NCBI GenBank assembly: GCA_963701445.1
Contig: CAVPAM010000031.1
Span: 1-64,000 of the forward strand
Source of the DNA: CAKZLS01 sp963701445
Lineage (GTDB): Bacteria; Pseudomonadota; Alphaproteobacteria; Rhodospirillales; Defluviicoccaceae
DNA: 64,000 bases
Direction of reading: 5' to 3'
Both the position numbers and the translations under genes were made by a program. Below the pieces are notes generated by a model, which saw nothing but the letters and a program-made list of their open reading frames with translations, searched no databases and was not told the DNA's origin. Below, in pieces: positions 35,313 through 45,381 of this stretch. Within the stretch, counting starts at the first letter, position 1, and every line of letters starts with the position of its first letter.

Positions 35313-36419
35313 ATGAACGTTGAACGAAAAAATCTGATCGGTCTCGATCGGGACGAGCTTGCCGAAGTGGCGGCATCGATCGGCGAGAAACCGTTCCGCG
35401 CAAGGCAGCTGTGGCATTGGATCTATCATCGCGGCGCCACGGACTTCGGCGCGATGACCACGCTGTCCACCGCGCTCAGGACACGGCTGTCCGAGGAATT
35501 CTGCCTCGAGCGGCCAGCCATCGGACGCGAGGAAAAATCGAACGACGGCACCCGCAAATGGTTGCTGCGCTTCGCCGACGGAAACGAAGCCGAGACGGTG
35601 TTCATCCCGGAGGAGGATCGTGGCGCCCTGTGCGTGTCGTCGCAGGTCGGATGCACCTTGACCTGCACGTTCTGCCACACCGGGACCCAGCGGCTGGTTC
35701 GCGACCTGACGGCGGGCGAGATCGTCGGCCAGCTCATGACCGCGCGCGATTCGTATGGCGAATGGGCGTCGCCGCCGGGTGACCGCTTGATCACCAACAT
35801 CGTGGTCATGGGCATGGGCGAGCCCCTGTTCAATTTCGAAAATGTCGTCAAGGCGCTGCGTCTGGTCATGGATCCCGAGGGGATCGCCATATCCAAGCGC
35901 AGGATCACCCTCTCGACCTCGGGAGTGGTGCCGATGATCGAGGAGGTTGGTCGGAGGCTGGGCGTCAAGCTCGCGGTGAGCCTCCATGCCGCGACCAACG
36001 AGGTGCGCGACATTTTGGTTCCGCTCAACAAGAAGTACCCCATCGAGGAACTCCTGGCGGCCTGCCGGAAGTATCCGGGCGCCGACAACGCGCGCCGCAT
36101 CACCTTCGAGTACGTCATGCTCAAGGGGGTGAACGACTCGGCGGCCGACGCGCGGGCGCTTGCCCGCCTCGTTTCCGGTATCCCGGCCAAGTTCAATCTG
36201 ATTCCCTTCAACCCCTGGCCCGGGGCCCCGTACGAATGCTCTTCGATCGCGACGATGACCCGCTTCGCCGCGATTCTCAACGAAGCCGGATACTCGGCGC
36301 CGATCAGGGTTCCGAGGGGCCGCGATATCATGGCGGCATGCGGTCAGCTGCGATCGGCAAGCGAGCGAATACGTCCGCCCCGCGTGAAATCAGCCCTGGC
36401 GGCGGCAAGTCCGGGCTAG
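35313..36419 (+). CDS. rlmN: 23S rRNA (A2503-C2) methyltransferase / tRNA methyltransferase
   Basis: 368 residues. Radical-SAM enzyme that methylates A2503 of 23S rRNA and A37 of some tRNAs. The cluster motif CTLTCTFCHTG (CxxxCxxC) is near residue 111; the helper cysteine is in DIMAACGQL near 345. KPFRARQLWHWIYHRG near 27 and VKLAVSLHAATNEVRDILVP are family blocks. An in-frame ATG at 35271 adds 14 residues; the inner one fits the family better. Confidence 0.95.
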   Translation: MNVERKNLIGLDRDELAEVAASIGEKPFRARQLWHWIYHRGATDFGAMTTLSTALRTRLSEEFCLERPAIGREEKSNDGTRKWLLRFADGNEAETVFIPEEDRGALCVSSQVGCTLTCTFCHTGTQRLVRDLTAGEIVGQLMTARDSYGEWASPPGDRLITNIVVMGMGEPLFNFENVVKALRLVMDPEGIAISKRRITLSTSGVVPMIEEVGRRLGVKLAVSLHAATNEVRDILVPLNKKYPIEELLAACRKYPGADNARRITFEYVMLKGVNDSAADARALARLVSGIPAKFNLIPFNPWPGAPYECSSIATMTRFAAILNEAGYSAPIRVPRGRDIMAACGQLRSASERIRPPRVKSALAAASPG

Positions 36420-36444
36420 CGGGATCGCCCTCGGAGCGCGGCAC

Positions 36445-37095
36445 ATGGAAAGCCAGGATCAAGATCCTCCCACTCCCGGAAAGCGGATCGTCTTCTTTGC
36501 CGATCCCATGTGCTCTTGGTGTTGGGGCTTCGCGCCCGTGATCGGCGCCATCGACGCGGAGTTCGGCCGCGTGGCGCCGGTTCGCCTTGTCCTCGGAGGA
36601 CTGCGCGCCGGCGAGACCCGGCCGATGGATGACAAATCCAAGGACTATATCCGCCAGCATTGGGAGCACGTGCACACGGCGACCGGCCAGCCCTTCGATT
36701 TCGATTTTTTCGATCGCGACGGTTTCGTTTACGACACGGAGCCGGCCTGCCGGGCGGCGGTGGCCGCGCGCAATCTCGCGCCCGGCTTGGCGCTCGCCTA
36801 TTTCGAGGCTGTTCAGCGCGCCTTCTACGCCGGCAACCGGGACGTCACCGCCGGCGACACCTTGGCCGATATCGCCCAATCGCTGGGAATCGAGCGAACG
36901 GCGTTCACAACCGTTTTCGAGGCATCGGAAATCGTCGAGGCGACCCGCGCCGATTTCAGCTTTACCCATGCCTTGGGAATCTCCGGTTTCCCCACGGTCA
37001 TCCTCGAGGATGACGCGGCTCAGGCTTTCCTGACCATAGGCTACCGTCCGTTCGAGGCCGTGAAGGATCACATCCAGCTCTGGCTCCGGGCCTGA
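36445..37095 (+). CDS. DsbA-family thioredoxin-fold protein
   Basis: 216 residues. Active site FADPMCSWCWGFAP near residue 20 (CxxC as CSWC), helical insert, and cis-Pro loop GISGFPTVI near 175. The lack of a signal peptide and the layout fit the cytosolic FrnE/HCCA-isomerase-like branch rather than periplasmic DsbA. Partner unknown. It follows rlmN by 25 bases and may share its transcript. Confidence 0.85.
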   Translation: MESQDQDPPTPGKRIVFFADPMCSWCWGFAPVIGAIDAEFGRVAPVRLVLGGLRAGETRPMDDKSKDYIRQHWEHVHTATGQPFDFDFFDRDGFVYDTEPACRAAVAARNLAPGLALAYFEAVQRAFYAGNRDVTAGDTLADIAQSLGIERTAFTTVFEASEIVEATRADFSFTHALGISGFPTVILEDDAAQAFLTIGYRPFEAVKDHIQLWLRA

Positions 37096-37198
37096 TTTCC
37101 GGTCTGGCCGATTTCCGAACCGGCGTCTCTTGTGGCGCGCCTCCGATCTCCTATACTGCGCCCGAATTTCTCTCCTTCATGAAAAGGGCGGTATTTCC

Positions 37199-38407
37199 AT
37201 GAGCGGTGACGTCAACAAGGTCGTGCTTGCCTATTCCGGCGGTCTGGACACCTCGGTCATTCTGCGTTGGCTGAGGGACGCCTATGACTGCGAGGTCGTG
37301 ACGTTCACCGCCGACGTGGGCCAGGGCGAGGAATTGGAACCCGCGCGCAGGAAGGCGGAGATGATGGGAGTCCGGGAGATCTATGTCGAGGATCTCAAGG
37401 AGGAGTTCGTCCGCGACTACGTCTTTCCCATGTTCCGGGCCAACGCGGTGTACGAGGGCACGTATCTCCTCGGTACGTCCATCGCCCGGCCACTGATCGC
37501 GAAACGCCAGATCGAGATCGCGCGGGAGGTCGGGGCCGACGCCGTCTGCCACGGCGCCACGGGCAAGGGCAACGACCAGGTGCGGTTCGAACTGACCTAC
37601 TATGCCCTCAACCCCGACATTCGCATCATCGCGCCGTGGCGGGAATGGGATCTCAATTCCCGCGAGCGGCTGATCCAGTATGCGGGAGAGCACCAGATCC
37701 CCGTGCCGAGCGACAAGCGCGGAGAGCCCCCGTACTCCATGGACGCCAATCTGCTGCACATTTCCTACGAGGGAAAGGCGCTCGAGGATCCGTGGGTCGG
37801 CCCCGACGAGGATATGTTCCAGCTTACGGTCTCCCCCCTCGATGCCCCCGACGTGCCGACAACCGTGGAAATCGATTTCGAGAAAGGCGACCCCGTGGCC
37901 GTCAACGGCGAGCGGCTGTCGCCCGCGTCCCTTCTCGATCGCCTCAATCGCGTCGCTGGCGCCAACGGGGTGGGCCGCGCCGACATCGTTGAAAACCGCT
38001 TCGTCGGCATGAAGTCGCGCGGCGTTTACGAGACGCCGGGCGGCACGGTCCTGCTGCATGCCCACCGCGCCATCGAGAGCATCACCCTCGACCGCGGCGC
38101 CGCGCACCTGAAAGACGAACTCATGCCGCGCTACGCCGAGCTCATCTACAACGGCTTCTGGTTCGCGCCGGAGCGGCGGGCGCTTCAAGCCGCCATCGAC
38201 AGCACGCAGGAGAACGTCACCGGCACCGTCCGGGTCGATCTGTACAAGGGAAATGTGATCGTCGCCGGCCGGCGGTCGCCCAGGAGCCTCTACAACCAGG
38301 ACGTGGCGACATTCGAAGCGGACTCGGTCTACAATCAGCGCGACGCCGAGGGGTTCATCAAGCTGAATGCCCTGAGACTGCGTCTTGCACGGATGCGTGA
38401 TCTGTAG
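37199..38407 (+). CDS. argG: Argininosuccinate synthase
   Basis: 402 residues. Joins citrulline and aspartate with ATP in arginine synthesis. ATP-pyrophosphatase P-loop AYSGGLDTSVIL at residue 10, CHGATGKGNDQVRFE near 118, and YSMDANLLHISYEG near 180 are diagnostic. ATG 37199 gives the standard start; a longer frame upstream looks non-coding. Length normal and all blocks present. Confidence 0.97.
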   Translation: MSGDVNKVVLAYSGGLDTSVILRWLRDAYDCEVVTFTADVGQGEELEPARRKAEMMGVREIYVEDLKEEFVRDYVFPMFRANAVYEGTYLLGTSIARPLIAKRQIEIAREVGADAVCHGATGKGNDQVRFELTYYALNPDIRIIAPWREWDLNSRERLIQYAGEHQIPVPSDKRGEPPYSMDANLLHISYEGKALEDPWVGPDEDMFQLTVSPLDAPDVPTTVEIDFEKGDPVAVNGERLSPASLLDRLNRVAGANGVGRADIVENRFVGMKSRGVYETPGGTVLLHAHRAIESITLDRGAAHLKDELMPRYAELIYNGFWFAPERRALQAAIDSTQENVTGTVRVDLYKGNVIVAGRRSPRSLYNQDVATFEADSVYNQRDAEGFIKLNALRLRLARMRDL

Positions 38408-38458
38408 AAATCGTGCTGTCCGGACGGGAACGCGCGACGGCGCCGCCTTGAAGCGGAC

Positions 38459-38764
38459 CTACTCCTCGGGCTGATGAAGCAGGACGAGAATCTCTTCGGG
38501 GCTCAGGTCCACCGTTCCGTCTTTGTCTCTCGGATCCACGCCGGCCCGCCGGTCGGCATCCGGCAATGTCCGCCGGTCGTCACCGCGACGCCTCAAGGAG
38601 AACGACCGGAAGACGTAGCTTCGAACGGCGTCTGGCCCCGCGCCCGCGGTTCCGCCGGACCCCTTCCGGCCGCCGTCGCCTCTCCTCTCCGGTGGCTGTC
38701 GTCTGTCCTCGAAGGACCGCCGATCCCATTCCCACCTGCGATCTCGGGTTGGCCAGTCTGGCAT
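38459..38764 (-). CDS. Small charged hypothetical protein
   Basis: 101 residues rich in Arg, Asp and Gly, probably disordered, ending in a more ordered VDLSPEEILVLLHQPEE tail that looks conserved. The start is uncertain. It is convergent with argG. Another minus-strand frame overlaps its 5' part but has less protein-like composition. Function unknown. Confidence 0.45.
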   Translation of the reverse strand: MPDWPTRDRRWEWDRRSFEDRRQPPERRGDGGRKGSGGTAGAGPDAVRSYVFRSFSLRRRGDDRRTLPDADRRAGVDPRDKDGTVDLSPEEILVLLHQPEE

Positions 38765-38941
38765 CGCATCGCCTCCAGCGCTCTACCATGTTTGGCCCAA
38801 GGCATCCGCCGCCGTACCGTCACGGCACCATCCGGCAACAACCCGAGCCAGCCCGCCAACGTACCATTCAATTTGGGAAAAATCCAGAAATACCTCTTAT
38901 GGTTGTAGTCAATTTCGATTGCCCGTCGCCGTTCCTCGCTT

Positions 38942-40966
38942 CTATTGCGCGCTCGCTCGCCGCGCGACGATGTCATCCGCGATCTTGCCGGTCAGCTCCT
39001 GAAGGTGGTGAAACTCCCATTCGAACGTACCGACGCCCAGTGTCGCCGACCGCAACTCGATAATGAGGCCATGCATTTCGGCCTGGGGAAGCAAGACCGA
39101 TACTTCGTCCCAGCCCTTCCAGTCGGCCTTGGGACCGAAGCCGAGGATCTGGCCGCGACGCCCGCTGACGAGGCGCTGTATTCGCGACGTGAATTCGCTC
39201 GGGAGCGCTATTTTGACCTCGAATATCGGTTCGAGAAGCACCGGGGTGCATTTCGGCATCCCCTCCCGCATGGCCAGGGCCGCCGCCTTCCGAAACGCCA
39301 TGTCCGAACTGTCCACCGTATGGAATTGACCGTCGGTCAGGGTCACGGACACGTCCACCACGGGGAATCCGAGGGGGCCCTGCTTCATGTATTCCCTGGC
39401 CCCGGCCTCGACCGCCGGGATGTACTGCTTGGGAACGACGCCGCCGGTGATCGTGCTGTTGAACTCGAACCCCGCGCCACGGGGAAGGGGTTTGATCTCC
39501 AGGTGGACATCGCCGAACTCGCCATGCCCGCCGGATTGTTTCTTGTGGCGCGCGTGGTGGCTTACCGACCCCCGGATCGTTTCCTTGTAGGGAACCAGGG
39601 GCTGGTCGGAGGTGATGTCCACGTTGTAGCGGTTTTTCACCCGGTCCAAGGCGATGGATAGTTGCATTTCGCCCAATCCCCAGAGCAGCAGTCCACCCGC
39701 GTCCGCGTCATGACTGAACGACAGGGACGGATCTTCATCCACCAGCCGCCCCAGGGCTCCCGACAGTTTGACCTCGTCCGATCGCTGCTGCGCGTGGACG
39801 GCCAGCGAAAACAGCGGCTTCAACGGAGCCGGCCAGTCTTCCGCCTGGACGGTGCCGGAAGGCGACAGCAGGTGACCGGTGGCGACCCCATCCAGACGTC
39901 CGAGCGCCACCACCTCGCCGGCCGCGGCGGTCGGCCTTTTCTCCAGTTTCTGGCCCAGCATCCGGTTGACGCCGCTGACCCTTTCGCCGTTCAGGGTCAT
40001 GCCGTCAGAGATTTCGCCGCGCCAGATCCGCGCCAACGACAGCTTTCCCGTATGGGCCGCGTGAACGGTCTTGAACACGCGCGCGCAGGGTTCTCCCTCG
40101 GCCTCGATCCCCAACCGCTCGGCCGTGACGGCCGGTTCCGGAGCCTCGTGCCGCAGCGCCTTCAGCAATCGTGTGATACCGAACATGTTCTCGGCGGAGC
40201 CGAAGAACACGGGGACGATCAAGTCCTCCTGCAGGTCCTTGGCCAACCCGGAATAGATCTCGTCCGCGCTCGGGACGGCGTCCTCCAGAAGCTTTTCCAG
40301 GAGCACGTCGTCGAAATCGGCCAGCGCCTCCAGCATCTCCGTTCGCGCCGCCTGCTCGTCGTCGGCGACGGTCTCCGGCAACTTGATCAGTTCGGAACCC
40401 TGAGCTCCTTTCCAGCGAAACGCCCGCTCGCTCGCTAGGTCGATGAAGCCGGTGATCGCCTCTCCGTCCCGAATGGGAAGTTCCCGCAGCACCAGCGGGC
40501 GGGCGGAAAGATCCTGCAGCGCGGACAACGTTTCCCGCAGGTTGGCGTTCTCCGTGTCCATCTTGTTGACGAAGATCAGGTGGGGAATACCGTGATCGGC
40601 CAGGAACTTGAGCAACGGCGCCACGATCAGGCTTTTCTGCGGTTCGGGCTCGCAAACGACCACGGCGGCGTCCACCACCATCAAGGCGTTGTAAGTGTCC
40701 TGGATGAGTTCGACGAACCCCGGACAGTCGATGAACGTCCAGGTGTCGCCCAGGTATTCCGTGGTCGCCACATTGGGTTCGGTGCTCATCTGGCGTTCGC
40801 GGGCCTCGGGCGCGCTGTCCCCGACCGTATTCCCTTCCTTGATCGTCCCCTTTCGGGTAACGGCGCCGGCGCGAGCGAGAATGCTCTCCAGCAGGGAGGT
40901 TTTGCCACTGAGATAGGGTCCGACGAGGGCAGCGCAGCGGGGCGCGGATGGCTGTTTGTTTCTCAC
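38942..40966 (-). CDS. Elongation factor G-like GTPase (second EF-G type)
   Basis: 674 residues, GTG start with GGGAGGA before it. GTPase motifs: G1 GPYLSGKTSLLE, G3 DCPGF, G4 VNKMD; then domain II (CARVFKTVHAAHTGKLSLARIWRG), domain III (GLGEMQLSIALDRVKNRYNV) and the domain IV/V region (GVVPKQYIPAVEAG, PEWEF-like end). The G1 loop differs from the AHxDxGKT of main EF-G, so this is the paralogous EF-G-like branch of unknown duty rather than fusA. Confidence 0.85.
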   Translation of the reverse strand: MRNKQPSAPRCAALVGPYLSGKTSLLESILARAGAVTRKGTIKEGNTVGDSAPEARERQMSTEPNVATTEYLGDTWTFIDCPGFVELIQDTYNALMVVDAAVVVCEPEPQKSLIVAPLLKFLADHGIPHLIFVNKMDTENANLRETLSALQDLSARPLVLRELPIRDGEAITGFIDLASERAFRWKGAQGSELIKLPETVADDEQAARTEMLEALADFDDVLLEKLLEDAVPSADEIYSGLAKDLQEDLIVPVFFGSAENMFGITRLLKALRHEAPEPAVTAERLGIEAEGEPCARVFKTVHAAHTGKLSLARIWRGEISDGMTLNGERVSGVNRMLGQKLEKRPTAAAGEVVALGRLDGVATGHLLSPSGTVQAEDWPAPLKPLFSLAVHAQQRSDEVKLSGALGRLVDEDPSLSFSHDADAGGLLLWGLGEMQLSIALDRVKNRYNVDITSDQPLVPYKETIRGSVSHHARHKKQSGGHGEFGDVHLEIKPLPRGAGFEFNSTITGGVVPKQYIPAVEAGAREYMKQGPLGFPVVDVSVTLTDGQFHTVDSSDMAFRKAAALAMREGMPKCTPVLLEPIFEVKIALPSEFTSRIQRLVSGRRGQILGFGPKADWKGWDEVSVLLPQAEMHGLIIELRSATLGVGTFEWEFHHLQELTGKIADDIVARRASAQ

Positions 40967-41084
40967 GAGCGTCCTCCCGGGAATTGTTTATCTTGGAACG
41001 GGTTATAGACTTTTTTGCGCACGGAGCGGCTGACTGGGAAAAGTACCGCCGCCCGAACGGGAATCAAGGAAAAAGGATGGATAC

Positions 41085-42287
41085 TCAACGGAGTGCGTCA
41101 CACGCTCTCTTGATGCGGGTGCAGGCCTCCTTCAGCAGTTCCGTCGATGTGGCGTAGGAGATCCGGAAATGCGGCGACAGGCCGAAGGCCGATCCCTGAA
41201 CGGCCGCGATGCCTTCCGCTTCCAGCAGATATGTAATGAAGTCATCGTCGCTTTCGAGCTTCTTTCCGCCAGGCGTTGTCTTGCCCATGACCCCCGCGCA
41301 AGACGGATACACGTAAAACGCCCCTTCGGGCTTGGGGCAGGACAGTCCCGCCGTGTCGTTGAGCATGTCGACGACGAGATCCCGTCTCTGCTTGAACACC
41401 TCGTTGTTGCGGGCGATGAAGTCATGCGGCCCGTTCAGGGCCGCGACGGCGGCGGCCTGAGCGATCGAGCACGTGTGCGTCGTGCTCTGCGACTGCAGAT
41501 TGTTCATTCCCTTGACGAGGTCCACCGGTCCGGCCGCGTAGCCCACGCGCCATCCCGTCATGCAGTAGGCCTTGGAGCAGCCGTTGAGCGTCAGGGTCCG
41601 GTCGTAGAGTTTTGGCTCGACCTGCGCGGGGGTGGTGAACTCGAAGCCGTCGTAGATGACATGTTCGTACATATCGTCCGGCATCACCCAGACCTGGGGG
41701 TGGCGCAGCAGAACGTCGGTGATCTCCTTCATTTCCGCGCGCGTGTAGGCGGCGCCGGTGGGGTTCGAGGGCGAATTGAGAATGAGCCATTTGGTTTTCG
41801 GGGTGATCGCCCTGTCGAGGTCTTCCGCGCGAAGCTTGAACCCGGTCTCCTCGGGGCACGGGACGATCACCGGTTCGCCGTGAGCCAGTTGCACGATGTC
41901 CGGATACGAAACCCAATAGGGCGCCGGAATCACCACCTCGTCTCCCGCGTCCAGGGTCGCCATCAGGGCATTGAAAATCGTCTGTTTGCCGCCGCAGCCG
42001 ACCGTTACCTGTTCCGGCTTGTAGTCGAGCTGGTTGTCGCGCTTGAACTTGGCGCAAATGGCCTGGCGCAGTTCCAGCGTGCCGGCGACGGCCGTATACT
42101 TGGTCTGGCCGGCGTCGATGGCTTTCTTCGCCGCCTCCTTGATGTGGTCCGGCGTGTCGAAGTCGGGCTCGCCCGCGCCCAGACCGATGACGTCGCGTCC
42201 CTGCGCCTTGAGTTCCGCGGCCTTTTGGGTGACGGCAATGGTCGGTGATGGCTTGATGCGGCCTAAACGTTGAGAGAGGAACGCCAT
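41085..42287 (-). CDS. aatA: Aspartate aminotransferase (class I)
   Basis: 400 residues. PLP enzyme moving the amino group between aspartate and 2-oxoglutarate. IGLGAGEPDFDTPDHI near 37, SPSNPTGAAYT near 172, and the PLP-lysine site NGCSKAYCMTGWRVGYAAG near 235 are clear. ATG 42287 gives the family's usual start (SQRLGRIKPSPT); 62 codons of open frame upstream are non-coding. Divergent from uvrB. Confidence 0.92.
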   Translation of the reverse strand: MAFLSQRLGRIKPSPTIAVTQKAAELKAQGRDVIGLGAGEPDFDTPDHIKEAAKKAIDAGQTKYTAVAGTLELRQAICAKFKRDNQLDYKPEQVTVGCGGKQTIFNALMATLDAGDEVVIPAPYWVSYPDIVQLAHGEPVIVPCPEETGFKLRAEDLDRAITPKTKWLILNSPSNPTGAAYTRAEMKEITDVLLRHPQVWVMPDDMYEHVIYDGFEFTTPAQVEPKLYDRTLTLNGCSKAYCMTGWRVGYAAGPVDLVKGMNNLQSQSTTHTCSIAQAAAVAALNGPHDFIARNNEVFKQRRDLVVDMLNDTAGLSCPKPEGAFYVYPSCAGVMGKTTPGGKKLESDDDFITYLLEAEGIAAVQGSAFGLSPHFRISYATSTELLKEACTRIKRACDALR

Positions 42288-42454
42288 GGGGAGACTCCGA
42301 TGAATAGGGGACAACAAAACACCGCAGACTAGGGCGCTGGCGTTTGCAGGGCAACCCGCAAAGAGGACTTCCGGGCCGTGGCGCGGAGCGGCGGAAACGG
42401 ACATAAATGGCGGTCCATATGGCCATCGGCGGCGGCGTTCCCTATAAGGATTGT

Positions 42455-44587
42455 ATGGTCGCCCTGACAACACCGCTGCTGCTCACACCCGAGAAACGGC
42501 CTCCCGCGGAAAACGGGGGCCGCTTCAGGGTCGTCTCCGATTTCCAGCCGGCGGGCGACCAGCCGCAGGCCATTTCCGCGCTCACCCGGGGAATCGAAAG
42601 CGGGGAGCGGGATCAGGTTCTGCTGGGCGTCACCGGATCGGGGAAAACCTTCACCGTCGCCAAGGTCATCGAAAACCTCCAGCGGCCCGCGCTCGTCCTC
42701 GCTCCCAACAAGACGCTGGCCGCGCAGCTTTACGGCGAGATGAAGGCGTTCTTCCCCGACAACGCCGTCGAATATTTTGTCTCCTACTACGACTACTACC
42801 AGCCGGAAGCGTATGTGCCGAGGAGCGACACCTACATAGAAAAAGACGCCTCCATCAACGAACAGATCGACCGGATGCGGCACGCCGCCACTCGCGCCCT
42901 TCTCGAACGCAACGACGTGATCATCGTCGCGTCCGTGTCCTGCATCTACGGCATCGGCGCGGTCGAAACGTACGCCCAGATGGTGGTCTCGCTTACCCGC
43001 AATCAGGGCTTGAACCGCAACGAGTTGCTCAAGCGCCTGGTAGACCTCCAATACCGGAGAAACGACGCCAACTTCTTTCGCGGCACCTTTCGCGTTCGCG
43101 GGGATGTTCTGGAGATCTACCCGTCCCACCTGGAGGATCGCGCCTGGCGGCTGTCGCTGTTCGGCGACGAACTGGAGGCGATCTGGGAGATCGATCCCTT
43201 GACCGGCGAGAAGACCGGCACGCTCGAGAACATCACGATCTATCCCAACAGTCACTACGTCACGCCGCGCCCGACGCTCCAGCAGGCGTTTCCCAAGATC
43301 AAGGCCGAACTCAAGACGCGCCTGGACGAACTGATCGCGGAGGGAAAACTGCTCGAGGCCCAGCGCCTCCAGGAACGGACCACCTTCGATCTCGAAATGC
43401 TGGAAACCACCGGCCATTGCGGCGGGATCGAGAACTATTCGCGGTATCTCACCGGCCGGAACCCCGGCGACCCGCCGCCGACGCTGTTCGAGTATCTGCC
43501 CGAGAACGCCCTGTTGTTCGTGGACGAGAGCCATGTGACCGTGCCGCAGATCGGCGGCATGTTCCGCGGCGACTTCAATCGCAAGTCGACGCTGGCGGAG
43601 TTCGGCTTCCGGCTTCCGTCCTGCATCGACAACCGGCCCCTGAAATTCGAGGAATGGGACGCGATGCGTCCGCAGACGGTGTTCGTGTCGGCGACCCCGG
43701 GTCCGTGGGAGCTGGAACGCACCGGCGGCGTGATCGTGGAGCAGGTGGTGCGCCCCACCGGGCTGATCGATCCGCCGTGCATCGTCCGGCCGGTGGAAAA
43801 CCAGGTGGACGACCTGATGAACGAAGCCAAGGCGGTGGCCGCGCGCGGCCAGCGCGTGCTGGTGACCACCCTGACGAAGCGCATGGCCGAGGATCTCACG
43901 GAATACCTCCATGACCACGGCATCCGGGTGCGGTACATGCATTCCGATATCGACACCCTCGAACGCATCGAGATCATCCGCGACCTCCGGCTGGGCGCGT
44001 TCGACGTGCTGGTGGGCATCAACCTGCTGCGCGAGGGCCTGGACATTCCCGAATGCGCCCTGGTCGCCGTCCTCGACGCGGACAAGGAGGGCTTTCTGCG
44101 CTCCAAGACCAGCCTGGTCCAGACCATCGGCAGGGCGGCCCGCAATCTGGACGGGCGGGTGATCCTGTACGCGGACCGGCAGACCGACTCCCTGGAGTAC
44201 GCCATCGGCGAGACCAACCGCCGCAGGGAGCGCCAGCAAGCCTACAATACCGCCAACGGCATCACGCCGGAGAGCGTCCGCAAGGGCATCTCGGACGTGC
44301 TGGGCAGCGTCTACGAGCACGACTACGTGACCGTGGACACCGGCGTCAGCGGCGACCGGCATCTCGTGGGCAAGAGCCTGTCCGGCCATGTGGCCGACCT
44401 GGAAGCCCGCATGCGGACGGCGGCCGCCGAGTTGGAGTTCGAGGAAGCGGCGCGCCTCCGCGACGAAATCCGGCGTCTGGAGGCCATGGAGCTGGGCCTG
44501 GACAAGGCGGGCGTGGCGCCGAGGTTCGCCAGCGCGTCCGGCCGATCGAAATCCAAGTCGTCCCGATCCAAGAAACGGGGACGGTAG
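42455..44587 (+). CDS. uvrB: Excinuclease ABC subunit B
   Basis: 710 residues. DNA damage-verifying helicase of nucleotide excision repair. Walker A GVTGSGKTFT near 50, beta-hairpin region YYDYYQPEAYVP, DESH box in LFVDESHVTVPQIGGM near 350, helicase motifs FRSKTSLVQTIGRAARN-like near 550, and a C-terminal UVR motif (ELEFEEAARLRDEIRRLE) that binds UvrC. The tail is Ser/Lys/Arg-rich. Start at 42455 fits the family. queC follows after 24 bases. Confidence 0.97.
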   Translation: MVALTTPLLLTPEKRPPAENGGRFRVVSDFQPAGDQPQAISALTRGIESGERDQVLLGVTGSGKTFTVAKVIENLQRPALVLAPNKTLAAQLYGEMKAFFPDNAVEYFVSYYDYYQPEAYVPRSDTYIEKDASINEQIDRMRHAATRALLERNDVIIVASVSCIYGIGAVETYAQMVVSLTRNQGLNRNELLKRLVDLQYRRNDANFFRGTFRVRGDVLEIYPSHLEDRAWRLSLFGDELEAIWEIDPLTGEKTGTLENITIYPNSHYVTPRPTLQQAFPKIKAELKTRLDELIAEGKLLEAQRLQERTTFDLEMLETTGHCGGIENYSRYLTGRNPGDPPPTLFEYLPENALLFVDESHVTVPQIGGMFRGDFNRKSTLAEFGFRLPSCIDNRPLKFEEWDAMRPQTVFVSATPGPWELERTGGVIVEQVVRPTGLIDPPCIVRPVENQVDDLMNEAKAVAARGQRVLVTTLTKRMAEDLTEYLHDHGIRVRYMHSDIDTLERIEIIRDLRLGAFDVLVGINLLREGLDIPECALVAVLDADKEGFLRSKTSLVQTIGRAARNLDGRVILYADRQTDSLEYAIGETNRRRERQQAYNTANGITPESVRKGISDVLGSVYEHDYVTVDTGVSGDRHLVGKSLSGHVADLEARMRTAAAELEFEEAARLRDEIRRLEAMELGLDKAGVAPRFASASGRSKSKSSRSKKRGR

Positions 44588-44611
44588 TGGCCGGGAACTC
44601 CAGGAAAAAGC

Positions 44612-45316
44612 ATGGATAAGGCGGCAGACAGGGCCGTGGTGCTGTTTTCGGGCGGCCAGGATTCGACCACGTGTCTCGCCTGGGCGCTGACGGCCTTCGA
44701 GTCGGTGGAAACGGTCACGTTCGACTACGGTCAGCGGCACGCGATCGAGCTGGAATGCCAGGAAACCGTCATCGCCGAACTGAGGCAAGAGTTTCCGCGG
44801 TGGGCGGCGCGACTGGGCGCGCACCGCCAGATCGACCTGAGTGTTCTCGCCGACCTCTCGGAAACCGCGCTGACGCGCGACGTCGAGATCGAGACGGACG
44901 AGCGGGGCCTTCCCACCACCTTCGTTCCCGGCCGCAACATCCTGTTCCTGACCATGGCGGGGATCGTCGCGCATGGACGCGGTGCCGGCAACATTGTCGG
45001 CGGCATGTGCGAAACCGACTTCTCGGGCTATCCCGATTGCCGCGACGACACCATCAAGGCGATGCAGGTCGCCCTGAACCTCGGCATGGACGCGCGGTTC
45101 GTCCTGCACACGCCGCTGATGTGGCGGGACAAGGCGGCGACGTGGAGGCTGGCCCACGAGTTGGGCGGTTCGCCATTGATCGACCTCATCCGGGAGCACA
45201 CCCACACGTGCTATCTCGGCGATCGCTCCAAGTGGCACGATTGGGGTTACGGCTGCGGCGGGTGCCCGGCGTGCGACCTCCGCGCTCGCGGCTACGCGCA
45301 GTTCGTTGCCCCTTAA
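44612..45316 (+). CDS. queC: 7-cyano-7-deazaguanine synthase
   Basis: 234 residues. Converts 7-carboxy-7-deazaguanine to preQ0 in queuosine synthesis. PP-loop SGGQDSTTCLAW at residue 12, FVPGRNILFL near 108, ETDFSGYPDCRD near 132, and four zinc cysteines in CYLGDRSKWHDWGYGCGGCPACD near the end. Directly downstream of uvrB and upstream of a VUT transporter gene, with no other que gene in view. Confidence 0.95.
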   Translation: MDKAADRAVVLFSGGQDSTTCLAWALTAFESVETVTFDYGQRHAIELECQETVIAELRQEFPRWAARLGAHRQIDLSVLADLSETALTRDVEIETDERGLPTTFVPGRNILFLTMAGIVAHGRGAGNIVGGMCETDFSGYPDCRDDTIKAMQVALNLGMDARFVLHTPLMWRDKAATWRLAHELGGSPLIDLIREHTHTCYLGDRSKWHDWGYGCGGCPACDLRARGYAQFVAP

Positions 45317-45381
45317 CCTCCCGCCGCAACAATGCTAAGAGGTGCCCGTCTTAATCGCGAACCGAGCCGGAAAAGGACACG

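Noticed and set aside
38593..38976. 127-codon minus-strand frame between argG and the EF-G-like gene
   Set aside because: Overlaps the better candidate at 38459-38764 in another frame, and has unordered composition and no family.
42329..45238. Open frame of about 970 codons on the minus strand opposite uvrB and queC
   Set aside because: Shadow frame; the plus-strand genes are unmistakable and this frame has no recognisable domain.
45317..45381. preQ1 riboswitch before the VUT transporter gene
   Set aside because: The 65-base gap does not show a convincing aptamer or pseudoknot by eye; it would need a covariance-model search.
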